Assembly: GCF_000002425.4 (NCBI RefSeq)
Contig: NC_037274.1
Coordinates: forward strand, 14,857,517-14,921,516
Length of the DNA stretch: 64,000 nucleotides
From: Physcomitrium patens
Taxonomy: Eukaryota > Streptophyta > Bryopsida > Funariales > Funariaceae
Reading direction: 5' to 3'
The notes beneath the pieces are model-generated. The model did not search any database. It was not told where the DNA came from and saw only the letters and a list, made by a program, of their open reading frames with translations. The first letter of the stretch is position 1; each line of letters begins with the position of its first letter. The position numbers were made by a program, and so were the translations under genes. Shown in pieces: positions 23,317 through 36,952 of the stretch.

Positions 23317-24540
23317 CAGGAAAAGTCCCATGTATTCGCGTGAATTCCGATAGTTGGAGTCGTAAATAATGGGCAAAACTGCGTGAACAAGGAAATGGCG
23401 TGCTTGTTTTGATCGCCGATGGTGATACGTGGACAACTTTTGGAGAGAGATGGAGTTAGCCCAGAAGCGTTGTGTAGTTCACAAAGTTACTGCTACATAT
23501 TTAGCAATCCAGAAGCCAATTGTACTCACAGGGTTTCAAGAGGGCAGTAGTTTACTCAACAGCCTTTGGGTGAAGGGGTGGGGGTGTATTGTCTGTGTGT
23601 TTTAGAAACAGCTTTCGATTCTGTCCAAGGGTAGAAACCAGTAGAGTGAAACTTGTCGCTGATCGACAAATCCGGTGATCGAAATGCAAAACGTAGGGAA
23701 ATCCCCTCAATGGGAAGTGTTCGTGTGTCCCACGCGCTGGGATCAACAACGTACTTGACACGTTTTTTAAGAAAAATTCGGCAGTAAATTTCTTAAGTTG
23801 ACTTCCTTTGCGTATTGTGATAACTAAAACCTTCATCGACGTGAAACCCGGCACTTCGACAATCTCACCCCCTTCCCCAATCTTACCCATCAATCCATCC
23901 TCACAAGGGTACTTCTCTTAGTAGTATCGTCTTGCGATACAGAACCCCAAGCCCCGCACGCTTCTTACCAGCCACATACAGTGCATTCTAAACTTCATGA
24001 GCACAGTATCGCTGGAAAAACCCCTTCTGTCGGTAATTATGTTCGCCCAGTTCGACAAGTCGAGGACTTCGACTTGTCGTCGGCGTATGGGACCAACTTC
24101 TGAAATCACGTGCTGTATGGCAAGAAACGTGCCGCAGTGCGATTTGGATATGAGATTTCCTGTTGAACTTGTGACCTGTCTCAGGGAATGAATCCCACCC
24201 ACTCTGAATCAGAGTGTAAACTGGAGCCTGTCACTTTGCAGCAGCCGAGCTTGTAGTTCGATCCCGGAACTAGTGCGATGGGCTAAGTAGAATGGATGCA
24301 TGAGCCCATACTTTGTTGCAAGGATGTGATGTTTCGATGCCACGGACTTGTGGGTTGTGGAGCACCCGATCTGTGCTGCTGCGGCGATGAACGGCCCAAT
24401 GTGTGGGTTTTGTCCACCTGCTGCTGTAAAACCTGCAGCTGTAGTTGCAAAATGGTTGATTCTCTTGAAAGAAAGCCCTTCTCACTCTTCCTTGTCAGAA
24501 GAATGAAACGTGACGGGTATGGTTTTTCTCAATGAATGAA
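23317..24540 (+). other. 3' UTR and downstream flank of the transporter gene
   Basis: Balanced composition continues for about 1.2 kb after the stop codon, with no convincing ORF. It probably includes the 3' UTR. No polyadenylation site can be fixed with confidence. Confidence 0.45.
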
Positions 24541-24940
24541 TGGCTGGATGAATATATCTGTGTGTGGATGTATGTATATTACTTTCAAAAAGTTTTGAAG
24601 ATTTATAATATTCATGCAACTAGATGTTCAGAAACTTCTATTTTACTTATTTATAATTAAGTAGGTTCAAGCTTCACGCACACCTCAAATTGCAAAATAG
24701 ACATCCATTATGTTTATACACATGCCCATGGCCTTTAATTGGTTGCTTTGATTATCTCCAACAAATGATTTAGAGATGACTTACTTCTCCTCTTCCTTGT
24801 CTTGGTACAAATCCCAGACCTCCTTCTCCTCTTTCTTGTTAATTTTCAGTCTTAATGCTGTTTGTAATTTAAATTTCACTAAATTAGATATATTAATGTA
24901 ATGATAAGAATATATTCATATGTGCAAATATATAAATAGA

Positions 24941-24966
24941 TATATATATATATATATATATATATA
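24941..24966. repeat. (TA)n microsatellite
   Basis: TA run of about 26 bp. Confidence 0.9.
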
Positions 24967-25134
24967 GACCATCTCCATTTGAAAAAAGATTCATGATAAT
25001 TATATTACTATTAAAAAGGATATGATTTTTATTAACTGCTATTTTTATTTTTAATAATTTTTCCCAGAATAGGATAAAAATCAAGTATTTTTTCTTTTCA
25101 TTAATTCTCCTTTTTCAAAATTATATGTTATATT

Positions 25135-25194
<60 letters not shown>
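25135..25194. repeat. Compound (TA)n(GA)n microsatellite
   Basis: 13 TA units followed directly by 17 perfect GA units. Confidence 0.95.
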
Positions 25195-25197
<3 letters not shown>

Positions 25198-28100
25198 ATT
25201 TTTTCAAGTATTAGGTTTTAGATTCATAGTCATACTCTTGTACTTCTAAAATGTAAGATAAGAATATTTATTATAAGATTCATAAACCAATATAAATGAT
25301 TTTACTCTAAAATATATATATTTGGAATAAATAGAATAATTTCCAAAATAATTTATCATATCATATTGTCACATGGGTGTATTTTGTTTTATTTTATATA
25401 TAAAATTGAGGTATTTCTAAAACTTATAAAATCTTTAAAAAAATATATAAAATGGATATTTTTTATATTGTAAATCTAATTAATTTTTAAAACTTCATAT
25501 TAATATAAATATGTTTTTATTTATACATGTAAAATTTTAAAATTAACTAAAATTTACTAAAATAAATATAAATATTAGTTAATTCATAAATTTTTCCAAA
25601 AGCATTGATTTGTATTCCATGTAGGCTTGTACATATTCTGATTTTAGATAAACTAATGGGCTGGTTGTTGAGAGTTTTTCATTGATCTTAGTCAACTTAG
25701 GTGTTACAAAGATTTTTTGAATAAAGATATTAATTTTTTTAATTTGAAAAAATTAAAAGATTAATTTAGAGTTTTTTGTATAGTATTTTCTAAAAGAGCA
25801 CTTTAAATTTGAAACTTTAGTCTTAAATATGCTATTAAAAATATTATTGTAGGTGACTATATTAAAAAATAATAAACTTATTAAAGAAATAATTATATAC
25901 ACCCAAAAAATTAGAGACTTCTGATTGATTAGATGTTGTTACATGGACTGCACCACATGACACAATTGTAGGGAGGGTTACAAAGGGCAGCAATCCCCTC
26001 TTTGGTAGTCCTCCTAGGCTAAGCTGGAAGCAAAGCCTTTGGAAGAAAAAAAATAAAATCTACACTTGTCCCAACAATTTTTTTGCCAATTTTCAAAAAG
26101 CACCATATTATAGATTAGAAACAAATCATCTTATTCTTTTTCTTTTCTTTTCTTTTCTTTATTTTTTATTTTTTACTATTTTTTAAAGATCATTGCACAA
26201 AAATTTAGAAACAAACTATCTTATTTTCCATCTTTTTTTTTTTTTTTTCGCCAATTTTCAAAGATCACTACACTGCAAATTAAAAACAAACAATGTAGTT
26301 CTTTATCTTCTTTCAATATAGGTAAGGCAAGTAGGTGCTAGTTTAAAACATTAAGTTCAACTATGCCAACAAGGCCCTCTTGTATATTGCCAAAAGTTTC
26401 CATCTTTGTTGTTTTCATTAAGATGATCACCTTTAAAGAAACTAAAAGCATGGACTTGGGCTGCAAAACAACATAACGTTCATTACCTATTTTTTCAACT
26501 CCTCAATGAGGTTTTAGTATATACTAACTCTATTAGTCATTGCTCCCCTATTTTTTAAGGCAATTATGTATATTAAGAATATGTGGATTGATATGCACAA
26601 AAAAAAAATTCTTTACCTCTTGAACAAACAAAATTTGCAGATTTGATAACTTTTTGATCTCCACAGCAAAAGACATGCACCACATACTCAAGTAATATCT
26701 TACACCAAGCAAGTTTGGTTTGCTTGGCATATGTCAATACAATGAACTTTACATTAAGAACATGTATGAGAAGTATGTGACACAAGTCTCTTCTAAAAAG
26801 ATGTAGATCTTGGCATTTGCTAATCCAACTCTTTATGTTGAAATCTTTCAAAATATAAAATGATTAATTTCTCATTATGTAGTGAAGATGGTCTACAAAT
26901 AAGTTAAACTTCTATATTTGCATATGGTAGGTAATATTGAGCACTATAAAGAGATTTTTACAACAATGCTTGATATGCCATGCTCACATCTAATTTGAAT
27001 TGTGGTACATAAAGAGCAATGTGTTATTTTCAACAACTTTACTATCATTGGCATTTGTCAAAGCTAGCAGTAATTCTACTTCTTGTCAAGAATGCCCTCA
27101 ATTTCTTTTCTAATACATTAGAAAAAGTTTCAATAACCATCAATAGTCTTCTATTATATCAAAAGATTCTTGCACTTGTGAAATTATATTATATCACAAC
27201 AACAATTGTAGCCTATTAGTGAATTGCAATGTCATGTTGTAATACAATTATATGGTGAAAGATAAAAATATAGATTTTATCATAGAAGAGCCTACTAAAA
27301 AGATATAATAGAAAAATATGGATAAAAGATAGGAAGATAATAAAAAAATTTAGTGTTAATGTTTTTTTTATGAAAAAAACTTCAATATATTTTATATGGC
27401 TATAAATTTAGCAAAATAAAGTAGATTGAAATAATAAATGATATATCCATCTTCAAAAGAGAGTTAAATAGTTTGTAGCAAAAATTACATCAAGATACTA
27501 AGAATTGATACTCAAAGGGGACTAATTGTAAACCAACATTGAAATCAAACTTGAGGCACAAAACCATGCACCTACAACAATTTCAATGTATTTTTGATAA
27601 TTAAAGAGTATCATTAAAAAAAACATTTAAGAAGGTTATTTAATCATTTATTTAAGATGATTTGGATGCATATTAAGTTTTTGAAAGCTCTTCAAAGTGA
27701 AAAACGTATTTAGAGATTTAAGATTTTAAGAAATAAAAAAAAAGGTCATATATTTGAAGTATTTGTAAGTATTATAGCAAATTTACAAGTGAAATTTTGT
27801 GAATTTATTAATGTACTTGTCTTAAATGTGTTTTATAAATTTGAGATCAATTAAGCAATAAATTTAAAAGATATAGGAGTTTTATTGGATTAAAATCTTA
27901 GATATTTGAATTTTAGAATTAGTGAGGGTTTTTGTGATCTTAAAAAATCTCCCACTTTTATTAGAAAAAAATTTAGTGAATTTTTTTTGACTTAGATATC
28001 TATAATTTTTTTAATTTGTAAAGCAATTTAATGGATTAGCAAAGAGAAATTTCTTCTAAAAAATCAACATTTAGGTTGGACAAGGGAGATGGCTAACATC

Positions 28101-29722
28101 TAAGAATTTAAAGAGTATATAATTTCATTTGATGAGTTCAATTTTCTTCAAAAATTTTGTGCCGATTATTTTTTTGTCGATTGAAATGTATAATAAATAT
28201 TTAGTTGAGATCAATAGTATAATTAATAGTTATTAAGATTTTAAACTAGCTATAAAAATTAATTGGGATTTACTTAGTTTTTTCTTGAATTTCTTTAGGA
28301 TTATATTAGGATTTATTTAATATTTTTTAATATTTTTAATTTTAATATTCTAAAATTTTAATATTTTAATATTTAGTATTTTAAAGATTTTTTTCAAAAA
28401 ATAAATTAATAATTTTTTATGTTTTTTTAGTAATTTCTTTCAAATCTCTTTTGAAATTGGTTAAATTTTGATTTGAATTATTAAGGTTTAATTAAAATTT
28501 ATTTAAAATTCTATTAGACTTATTAGGACCTTATTGTTACATTTTCTATTTATTTTCCATAGATAGGTACTTAATCCATTTTCAAGCAAGAATTATTCTT
28601 GTAATATAACAACATATGGTAGAGACAAAGAAGTGTCTACTATGAAAAAATAATACAAGAAGATATCCATTTAGATTAAGGCACTATCAATGTAAAGTAT
28701 TTTTAATGTCTTGTAGTACATGCGATGATGTTAGACATTGACAAACAAACTGCAAGTGCCTTTACTTTGAACATGTAATAAATGAATAAAGATCAAATTT
28801 AAATATTTCTTGTTAGTTTTTCAACATTGATGCAATAAAAAGTAAATAACATTGCAAAGAAGGAACATAAAAAAAATGTAATATAAAGCAATAATATTAT
28901 CATGCACATTATAATATTATTTTGTACTAAAATAGGTGTCATTTCATAAAAATTCATTATAGTTGACCTATAGAGATTGAGATGAAAAAAGAAAGATTGT
29001 TTGTTAGAAATTGAAATGAATGGCATGTTGATTTTACAAGAACATGCTTATATCAAAGATTTACTACTATTTATATGTACTATGGTATGTTATTATATAA
29101 ATTATAATAATTGATCCTATTGTTGCATCTCTAAATACCTAAGTAGTAATGTAGTTGATTAACAAGTGCAAGCTATCTAAATAAATCCTAAAACTTTACT
29201 TATATATTATTAAATTATAGTAATAAGTTCACAAGTCCTTTGGATTTCTTTTTCATGACTTTTTAATCTATAAACTTCTTTAAAAACTCATTTTTTTCCA
29301 CAACAAAAATTTGATAATACTTTGACATGTCCTTAATACAAGTAATATTATGTTAGTGCTTCAATAGTTGATGATGCCATATTAAGTGATTCCTCCATAC
29401 AAATAATATAACACTTGTATTCTAAATGTAACTTTTTGTGGTGGTACTAGGTTTTTTTTATACTTATTACTAAAACCTCTTCCTTTGGTGTAGCCTCATA
29501 TACTTGCACCATTGGAATATCTTATGTACTTCATCTTTTGCATAATTATTTAAAGGTATCTAATGAGATTCAAATTTTACATAATTTCTTAAAATAATTT
29601 TTTTATTCTTCTTTAATCTATTTGCTTAATTACCATTATTTTATTTTATTTTACAAAATCTAGGAATGATATCAACTTAATGAATTTGAATATTGAGGCA
29701 AATACTGCGGTTGCTTAAAAAG

Positions 29723-29725
<3 letters not shown>

Positions 29726-29757
<32 letters not shown>
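29726..29757. repeat. (TA)n microsatellite
   Basis: Run of about 32 bp. Confidence 0.9.
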
Positions 29758-29760
<3 letters not shown>

Positions 29761-30520
29761 TGGTCAAGAGGTAGCTACCACTACAATAACCTTATAAGAA
29801 TTTAATTAGGATCAACTAATGTAATTATATAAAGAAAAAGCTAGAAATATCTTCATGCATCTCTTGGATAGTTATTCTACATCTATAAAGGTACATGTAA
29901 TAGTTTCTCCATCATTTAAGGCTTATATGTTTATAACACTTTCTAAGACCTTGTAGTTCTTATTGATGGCAAATTTTGAACAATAACAAGTTAAATATCT
30001 TATGTTGAATGTCATTTTTATTTTCTATGGAAAAAATTGAGATCAAGAATGAATTATGTCAATTATTTTGAAATGCTCAATATTCTTGTTTGAAGTAAAG
30101 CAATGAAAAAAAATATATATCAACAATATAATTTATATAATTAATTGACATAATTAGGTCTATATTATTTGATAAAGTTCATATTGAAGCAACAAAGATA
30201 GTTACAAAATTTGCTACATTAATTCAATAGTTCAAACTAAATTGACTAATAAAGGTGCTATCAAGGTATTTGTGAATATAATTTATAGTATAGTGATATT
30301 TTAAAAATCTAAGAAAAATTGCAATGAAAATTTCAAATTTCAAATTTTCTTCTAAAAGATTTGTCTATAAAGGCCTCCATAAGGAGCACTAACCTTTGAC
30401 TATATTCTTTTACCATTCTATATAACTATCAAAAGAGAGAATATTACCATTTCTAATTTCTCTCGAAATTGTATTAGATAATAGGACCTACATAACAACA
30501 TCCAATCAATCAAAAGCCTT

Positions 30521-30990
30521 AAATTTTTTTGAGTGTACATATAGCAGTATTAAGTGTGCATGTAGCAACTTAGTATATACTTATAGCCTAAGCCTTACCA
30601 AAATTCTTTCAAACTAATTCTTCTAAAGAAAAAGACCTCAAAATTTAAATATCCCATAGTTTCAATGTATAACACTAACACTAAAATATTCTACAAAGTT
30701 GCCATTAATCTTAACTAATTAATCTACAAGTCAATCCATTTACAACATTTTATTTAGATGAACCAAAAACTAAAAGTAGCCTACACACCAAGCTCGCAAT
30801 AATACTACAAACATCAATAAAATATCAACAGTTGTCCATTAATGTACATAAGTGTGAGCATTCTACTACTCTTTTCTTGAAAATTAATGCATATTAATAT
30901 CATTGTTTCAAAATAAAACATAGATGTAATGGTGTCAATAGATCGGATAGCGCTTTAATACAAACTAAGAATCTAGCAACAAAAACAAAT
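30521..30990 (+). repeat. Direct repeat R, copy 1 (AT-shifted)
   Basis: Aligns along its length with 35458-35909. Differences are mainly C-to-T and G-to-A in this copy, and most CpGs of copy 2 are TpG, CpA or TpA here. It lies just before the probable 5' end of the + strand copia element. Family unknown. Confidence 0.85.
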
Positions 30991-31173
30991 ATTAGATTAT
31001 AAAGTTACTAAATTAATAGCAATACTTGTAATCATATGAAATAATAAGATCATCCAATAGTAGAATTGCAACTATTTAGTTGCAATTCCTTGGATTAAAT
31101 AAATTATTTTCAAATAATATTATAAAAATTATTATGTAATTATGATAGCCAAGTCCTATATATAATTTTAATA

Positions 31174-31185
31174 TGGTATGAGAGC
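31174..31185 (+). other. Copia primer-binding site (initiator tRNA-Met type)
   Basis: TGGTATGAGAGC differs by one base from TGGTATCAGAGC, the usual plant copia site complementary to the initiator tRNA-Met 3' end. The LTR would end a few bases upstream. Confidence 0.65.
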
Positions 31186-31313
31186 AAAAATCTGCAAATT
31201 TAGTAACACAAATTCTAGAAGTATAATAAAAATTTACAATGAGAAGGAAATTGTGAAAGAAGACATTCTTTATAAAAAACTCGGATACTAGAAAAAAAAT
31301 CCTTCTCTTCAAT

Positions 31314-34300
31314 ATGGCTACAACTAGCCTCTCAACTAAGAAGTGGCCAAATTTTGAAAACTCTTGGTATATAGTTTAGAAGTAAAACTAAAAATGAAAT
31401 TTGAGATGAAAAAATTATGGAAGTTAGTCTCTAGTATAGAAAAATAATCCTCATTTATTCCAAAAATCAAGCTGCCATCACTATGTGGAAAAAGAGAAAC
31501 TATATTGGTTTAGTTGTTATGTAAGATTGTATAGATAATTCCATATTTTCTCATGTAGAAGCATACAAAATAGCCAATGAAGCCTAGCTTGCACTCAAAA
31601 ATATATATTTTGTAAGTGATATTGTCACTCAAGCTTATTATAAGGAAAATTTATCACACAAAAAATGAGAGCAATGTTGGGATAGAGAAAATTTTCCTTA
31701 AGAAAGCGTTGAGCTTCTAAGTATCACTAATTATTCAATGAAGTCTTAAGATTAAAAAAATAAATAAATAATAAAAAATACCAATTTTATATATAAAATT
31801 ATTTCTACAGGGGCAATTACAGTAATACATAAGCCTTGAGTATCAAAGGTCATCCAAATTGTCATAAAAATATTATAAAAGCTTATATATCCTTAAGGTG
31901 AATTTTTCTTGAACTTCAATAGCTCATATCTTACAATTGGACTATCCAAACAAATTAAAATTGTACATAAAGTACTTATTTACTTTCAACAACTACCATA
32001 ACAAATTTCAACTACAAATTCATTACACATCATAGAATGTCACCAAGATCCTAATAGTAGTTTCAAATCCTTGCTTACATATACCCATGTGTAATTTTCT
32101 TTATATCTCACAAACTAAATACTCAAATACCATAGAATTTTAATATATAGCTTTTTAATCTAATAATACATATTTTTAGAAATTTTGAGCAAAAAACTCG
32201 TCCAAAAACTCAAGGTATGATTCTAACCATTACTATCAACAAAACAATTCACTTATTGCCTTTGAATTACATGTATTATCTTCAATGCTCTATAATTTCT
32301 TCATACAAACTCCAATACAAAAATCCTTTTGCATAAGACGTAGATTTTAAAATCACCCTTATAGTTGTACTTTTTAATCTCCAAAATCTATTATAAAACA
32401 TCTTATATCTTCAAAAGAACATCATAACTTATAATGGCACATTAACTTCAAATAGCTATAATTTCATCACTCTAATTCTAAATCCTCTAAAATTTGTATA
32501 CAAATTATAGTCCAAATTGTAAACCTTATAATTCTTACTTTTGATTCTTGAATGATTTTTTTAAAGTCGCCAAAACCATTATTATGGTTGCAGATAGCCA
32601 CTTGAGAGCCTATTAGATATAGCTTTTGATTAATAGGGATGAAGATCTTTTACCTTCATCCTTCCAAATAATTTTCTTAGAGGTTTTGATCTTCATCTTT
32701 AAGCTCCAATCTTCTCTTTAAATTTCATACTAAATATCTAAATCTTATATAATTTAAATACTATAATAAAAATAAATAAACCTCAAAATAAATTTTTATA
32801 CATAAACTCTCTTTAAATTAATCTACTAACCACTCTAATACATATCAATATTTATAAATATATTATATATTTTAGATAATTTTTATATACTATAAATAAT
32901 TACAATACAAGAATAAGAGAGTTAGTAATACAATACTTATACAATTTTAGAACATTAGTTTACCAATAACAATTGGTTGGAGTAAAAATTTCATCACAAA
33001 TGGAGATCTTTACCTTTATGACATCAATGTCATTTCAATATAGTACAGTCATTCAAATTCTCCACACCAAAAGAACTGCAACTTAATCAAAATTGATTGC
33101 TATCCTACTTCAAGAAGAGATGACTATGAAGAAATCTTTCTTTGAATCTCAAGTACTCTTTATAGGCCACAAAGGCAAAAATAAGTGGCCATTACAACCC
33201 ACTATAAAATAACTATAAAAAGACTATAAAAAATCTAAGAACAAGTCAAAACCAACAATTCCATGTCTTCACTGCAAAAAGATGGAGCATTGGAGTTTGG
33301 AATGTTTTACAAAAAATTAAAAAAATCAAATCATTGGCCAATATAATAATCATATCTCATGACTATAGAAAGTCAAAACAAAAGTTAGAAAATTTAGAAG
33401 AAATGTCTCTTGTAGTTTATTCTCATATTTATTTTATATATGTTTATTGCTCCAAAAAATTTGTACAACCAGAAGTAACAAAAGATGACAAATAGTTTAT
33501 TGATATTATAGCCACATATTACTTGGCTCACAATAAAAATAAAAATAAACAATTCATAAATTTTGAATGAGTCTCACTGATTGAAAATAAAGATCATCAT
33601 GGAGATAATACAACACTTTTGATTTACAGCAAAGACAACATTGAAATATCCATACTAAATGGTAAAATTATCTAACTCACTAATGCTCTTTATGTCCCTG
33701 ATCTCCATAAAACTTTATTTTTAGTTTATAACTATGATGAACAAAGAGGAGGCATTTTCATAAAAAATCAGATGTGCCACCTTTTTCTTTAAGATAACTC
33801 ATTATTGGCTTCTTATCCACTTCAAAATAGTCTTTATCTCCTTGGCACTATTGTACTTCCCCATTGCAATATACAGTCTAATATGGTTACTTTTTTGGAT
33901 GATGATATCAAACTTTCATCCAAAATTCATGTGAAACTAATAAACAACACTTTAGAGACATCTAATACAACTTCAATTGCCATTATGGATCAACCTCAGT
34001 AAAAATGGAGCCTCCAAGTTATTACAAATTCAACTAAATTTTAAATATCTTTATAATCTATAGTTCCAATCATGAAAAATTTTAATCTATGGTATCACAA
34101 ATTGAGCCATATAAGCACAAGCCGCTTGAAACAACTAGCTAAAATCAAGCGATCATCGAGCTTTTTTTAAAACATGTTTTACAATAAGTATGCTCTACAT
34201 GTATTCATGGCAAGCAAACAGCAATCAAATTTTCTAAAATTACTACAACTTGTGCCACTCAATTCCTTGAAGTGGTATATTCAGATGTAAGTGACTATAT

Positions 34301-34587
34301 TGCAACATCAACTTTTTCACGCTATGAATACTATGTTACCTTTATAGATGATTTTTTCACTACACCGTTCTTCAACTTATTCATCAAAAAAGTGAATGCT
34401 TTCATATGTTTAAAAATTTTCACACTTGGATTGAAATTCAAATGAGATGTAAACTTTATATTCTCCCATCCAATTAAGGAGGAGGAGAATATCTATCATT
34501 TGAGTTTGACCAATATTTAGAGGCCCATGGCATCCAATGTCAACTCACCACCACTTACACTCCACATCAAAATAGTGTTGCAGAAAG

Positions 34588-34618
<31 letters not shown>

Positions 34619-35457
34619 CACTCTTTTCAATGCTATCCAATGTCTCCTTCATGACTCCAAGTTATCAAAACCTTATTGAGGTGAAGCTGTCACTTATGCA
34701 ACTTATTTGCAAAATCGTTGTCCTACAAAAGCTATCCCACTCAACACAACTCCATTTGAACTTTGGCATTTACAGAAGCCAAATTCTAGATCCTCTTCGG
34801 GTCAAACTTGACAATAAAATGCATGAATGTATATTTTTGGGTTATAGCCCCTTCAAGTCTGCCACATTCACCTTCACCTTTGCTAGGTGATATCGTGTTG
34901 AAATCCGCTACCTCGCCGCACCTTACGGTTCTACTTCTCCTGGATGTCAACGCAGATCAGTAAACTCTTCCTGCTCAACCAATTTTTGGCAGCCTTGTTC
35001 TGCCGCCAGTACTTCACTCGCTTCTTGTTTTCCCCCCGACGGAGGCACTGTCTCCAATCTCTTCGGGCCATGGTACTTTATCTTCCCTGCGCAAAAGCCA
35101 TGACCCGTGCTCGGGCTACGAGTTAATGCCGCATCTCGGCAAGCATACTCAGCTACCACGCCCTGCATCAACTCAGCCTGCCGCGCCCTCCACAGTCCCA
35201 GACTCCGCCTAGGTTGACGTGGCTCCTGTCAGTCCACTCACACAACCAAAGGTGTGCCTCTTCCACGGGACCCTGCTGAGAATTACAATCCGGAGACACT
35301 TAAGCCACGCTCTCACAAATCAAGACGTCCTCCTCACGCCCTGATTTCCGTCAAAGAGGATCCATTGGAACCCGCAACTTATGTACAAGCAATCAACTCT
35401 CTAGAGGCTTCCATTGCAGAAGATGGCTATTGCAGAAGAATTAAATTCTCATGCAGT
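31314..35457 (+). pseudogene. Copia gag-pol relic (gag, zinc knuckle, integrase, start of RT)
   Basis: Gag starts at the ATG at 31314 (MATTSLSTKKWPNFEN) and quickly meets stops. A CX2CX4HX4C zinc knuckle (CLHCKKMEHWSLEC) lies at 33264-33305. A LYVPDLHKTLF protease-end motif is at about 33690-33720. GAG-preintegrase LWYHKLSHIS is at about 34087-34116. The integrase motifs YVTFIDDF (about 34,333), GGGEYLSFEFDQYL (about 34,480) and TPHQNSVAERK (34,559-34,590) are followed by a poly(A) slip and KLDNKMHECIFLGYS (34,808-34,852). An EPATYVQAINSLEA spacer and IAEELNSHA at 35,365-35,455 mark the start of RT. Multiple stops and frameshifts make it inactive. Confidence 0.8.
34588..34615. repeat. Poly(A) tract inside copia integrase
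   Basis: About 28 A in a row directly after the integrase motif VAERK, consistent with slippage expansion of an AAAGAAA codon run. Confidence 0.9.
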
Positions 35458-35909
35458 AAATTTTTTTGGGTGCATATAATAGTATTAGATGTGCATGTAG
35501 CTACTTAGTGTATACTTGTAGCCTAAGCCTTACCAAAATTCTTTCAAACTAACTCTTCTCAAGAAAAAGATCCCATGGTCTCAATGTATAACACTAACAC
35601 TAAAATATTCTACAAAGTTGCCATTAATCTTAACTAATTAATCTTCAAGTCAACCCATTTACAACGTTTTGTTTGGATGAACCCAAAACCAAAAGTAGCC
35701 TACACACCAAGCTTGCAACAACACTACAAACATCAATAAAACGTCGACAGTCGTCCATTAATGTACACAAGTGTGAGCATTCTACCACACTCTTCTTGAG
35801 AATTAATGCATATTGATGTCACTGTTCCGAAATGAAGCACGGATGTAACGGTGTCGGTAGATCAGGTGGCGCTTCGACGCAAACTGGGAATCTAGCGACG
35901 AAGACGAAT
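35458..35909 (+). repeat. Direct repeat R, copy 2 (CpG retained)
   Basis: Second copy of the repeat at 30521-30990. It keeps about 13 CpGs in its last 170 bp, of which only one survives in copy 1. It replaces the rest of the + strand copia element. Confidence 0.85.
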
Positions 35910-36952
35910 GGAGTCACCAACGCAACAAAGCCGTGGAGATGTGCAAACGGATCTTAGTTTTGCTAGCGGTGATGTGTTGTATAGAGGAACGCCCAATCTG
36001 TGCGACGCCGATTTTATATATTTCTTGTCGTCTTCTTCCAGTGAAAGAATATCACTTTTGTACTTGCAATTTGACCCACGGACTACGCAGCAGCGCATGA
36101 GTCGTAATTGAACTCAAATCAAGCCCTTGGAATCGCTACGCCAAGACCAGGCCACCTCCTTTGAATGCCTGGCCACCTCCTGTGACGTTAATGCTTGCGA
36201 CTTGAGTCATGCTCCAGGCTCGTGATCATGCTTGATTGGAATGATAAGGCATACTGCTTCTAATCTGCAGAGGTGCGGATTTTTTTTGTCCTGTTCCTCT
36301 TGCAGAAGCTACCGCCTGAATTTCGTCAGTTGGTGTCTGCAAAGCGGTGATCGTTGACATGCTGTTAGAATGCTGTTAGAAACGGTGATCATTGACCCGA
36401 CACGCTTTGCACGCCACTCAACATTGTCGGATTCAATGGGGAACAGTAGCTGTGTGCAATTTTTGTGTGAAGAACACTGTCAGGCCCAAAGTCAATTTTT
36501 TACTGATGGTGGACTTGTGCGAACAGATCAACATCAAGGGTGATAATTCATGGGTGCGTTCCATTCGAAACTAGCTTGACTTAACAAATTATTGTTTATT
36601 CGATCCCCCTTACAGCCGGTCGCAGAGCTGCTTAGATCTTGATCCTCAAGATTCATTGTTACCATCGGAGCTAGAATGGAACTCATGCTATGTCAAGCAT
36701 GAAACAACAAACTGAAGTAATTGATGCAGAGAAATAAAGTCACCATCTACTGCAACAAGTTGATCTAACGTCTATTGTTCGGCTGATTGTGCTCAGCTGA
36801 TTCATAGGAACTAGATCCCAAGCGCAACAGGGCACTGACGGTTGCAGGAATAACTCATATTATCCTTCTGTGTAATCTACGTTCAGTTTCTATTGAACTA
36901 AGTTGTCTAAATTCTAAGATTCTCTTGATGGAGCAGGATCTAGCAGACATAT
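35910..36952. other. Balanced-composition spacer, no gene recognised
   Basis: Composition is closer to the gene islands than to the desert. The longest ORFs (about 67 codons at 35,908-36,111 +) show no domain. It may be low-copy DNA between the two copia elements. Confidence 0.5.

Larger units (their letters stand above)
24541..30520. other. AT-rich desert, no gene recognised
   Basis: AT-rich with low-complexity runs, including T-rich stretches near 26.1-26.25 kb and repeated AAACAAA/CAATTTTCAAA segments at 26.07-26.30 kb that look like diverged tandem copies. A short segment at about 25,905-25,965 is an inverted, diverged match to 30,485-30,545, so a dispersed repeat is present. ORFs up to 92 codons occur but show no domain. 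Confidence 0.6.
30991..35457 (+). mobile_element. Ty1/copia retrotransposon (+), decayed and truncated
   Basis: A probable LTR end precedes a primer-binding site at 31174. It is followed by gag, a zinc knuckle, protease remnant, GAG-preintegrase, integrase and the start of RT. RNase H and the 3' LTR are not found; the element stops at repeat R copy 2. A stretch in gag (about 31.65-32.95 kb) has no recognisable coding and may be another insertion. All frames contain stops. Confidence 0.75.

Noticed and set aside
23552..24202. - strand ORFs of 94-113 codons downstream of the transporter
   Set aside because: No domain or splice context; the composition fits 3' flanking DNA.
26548..26851. 60-92 codon - strand ORFs in the AT-rich desert
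   Set aside because: No domain, low complexity and overlapping frames; possibly a decayed transposon but not assignable.
30521..35909. Repeat R copies as the two LTRs of the + strand copia element
   Set aside because: The copia primer-binding site lies 184 bp after copy 1 rather than next to it, and the sequences after the two copies do not match, so they cannot simply be its LTRs.
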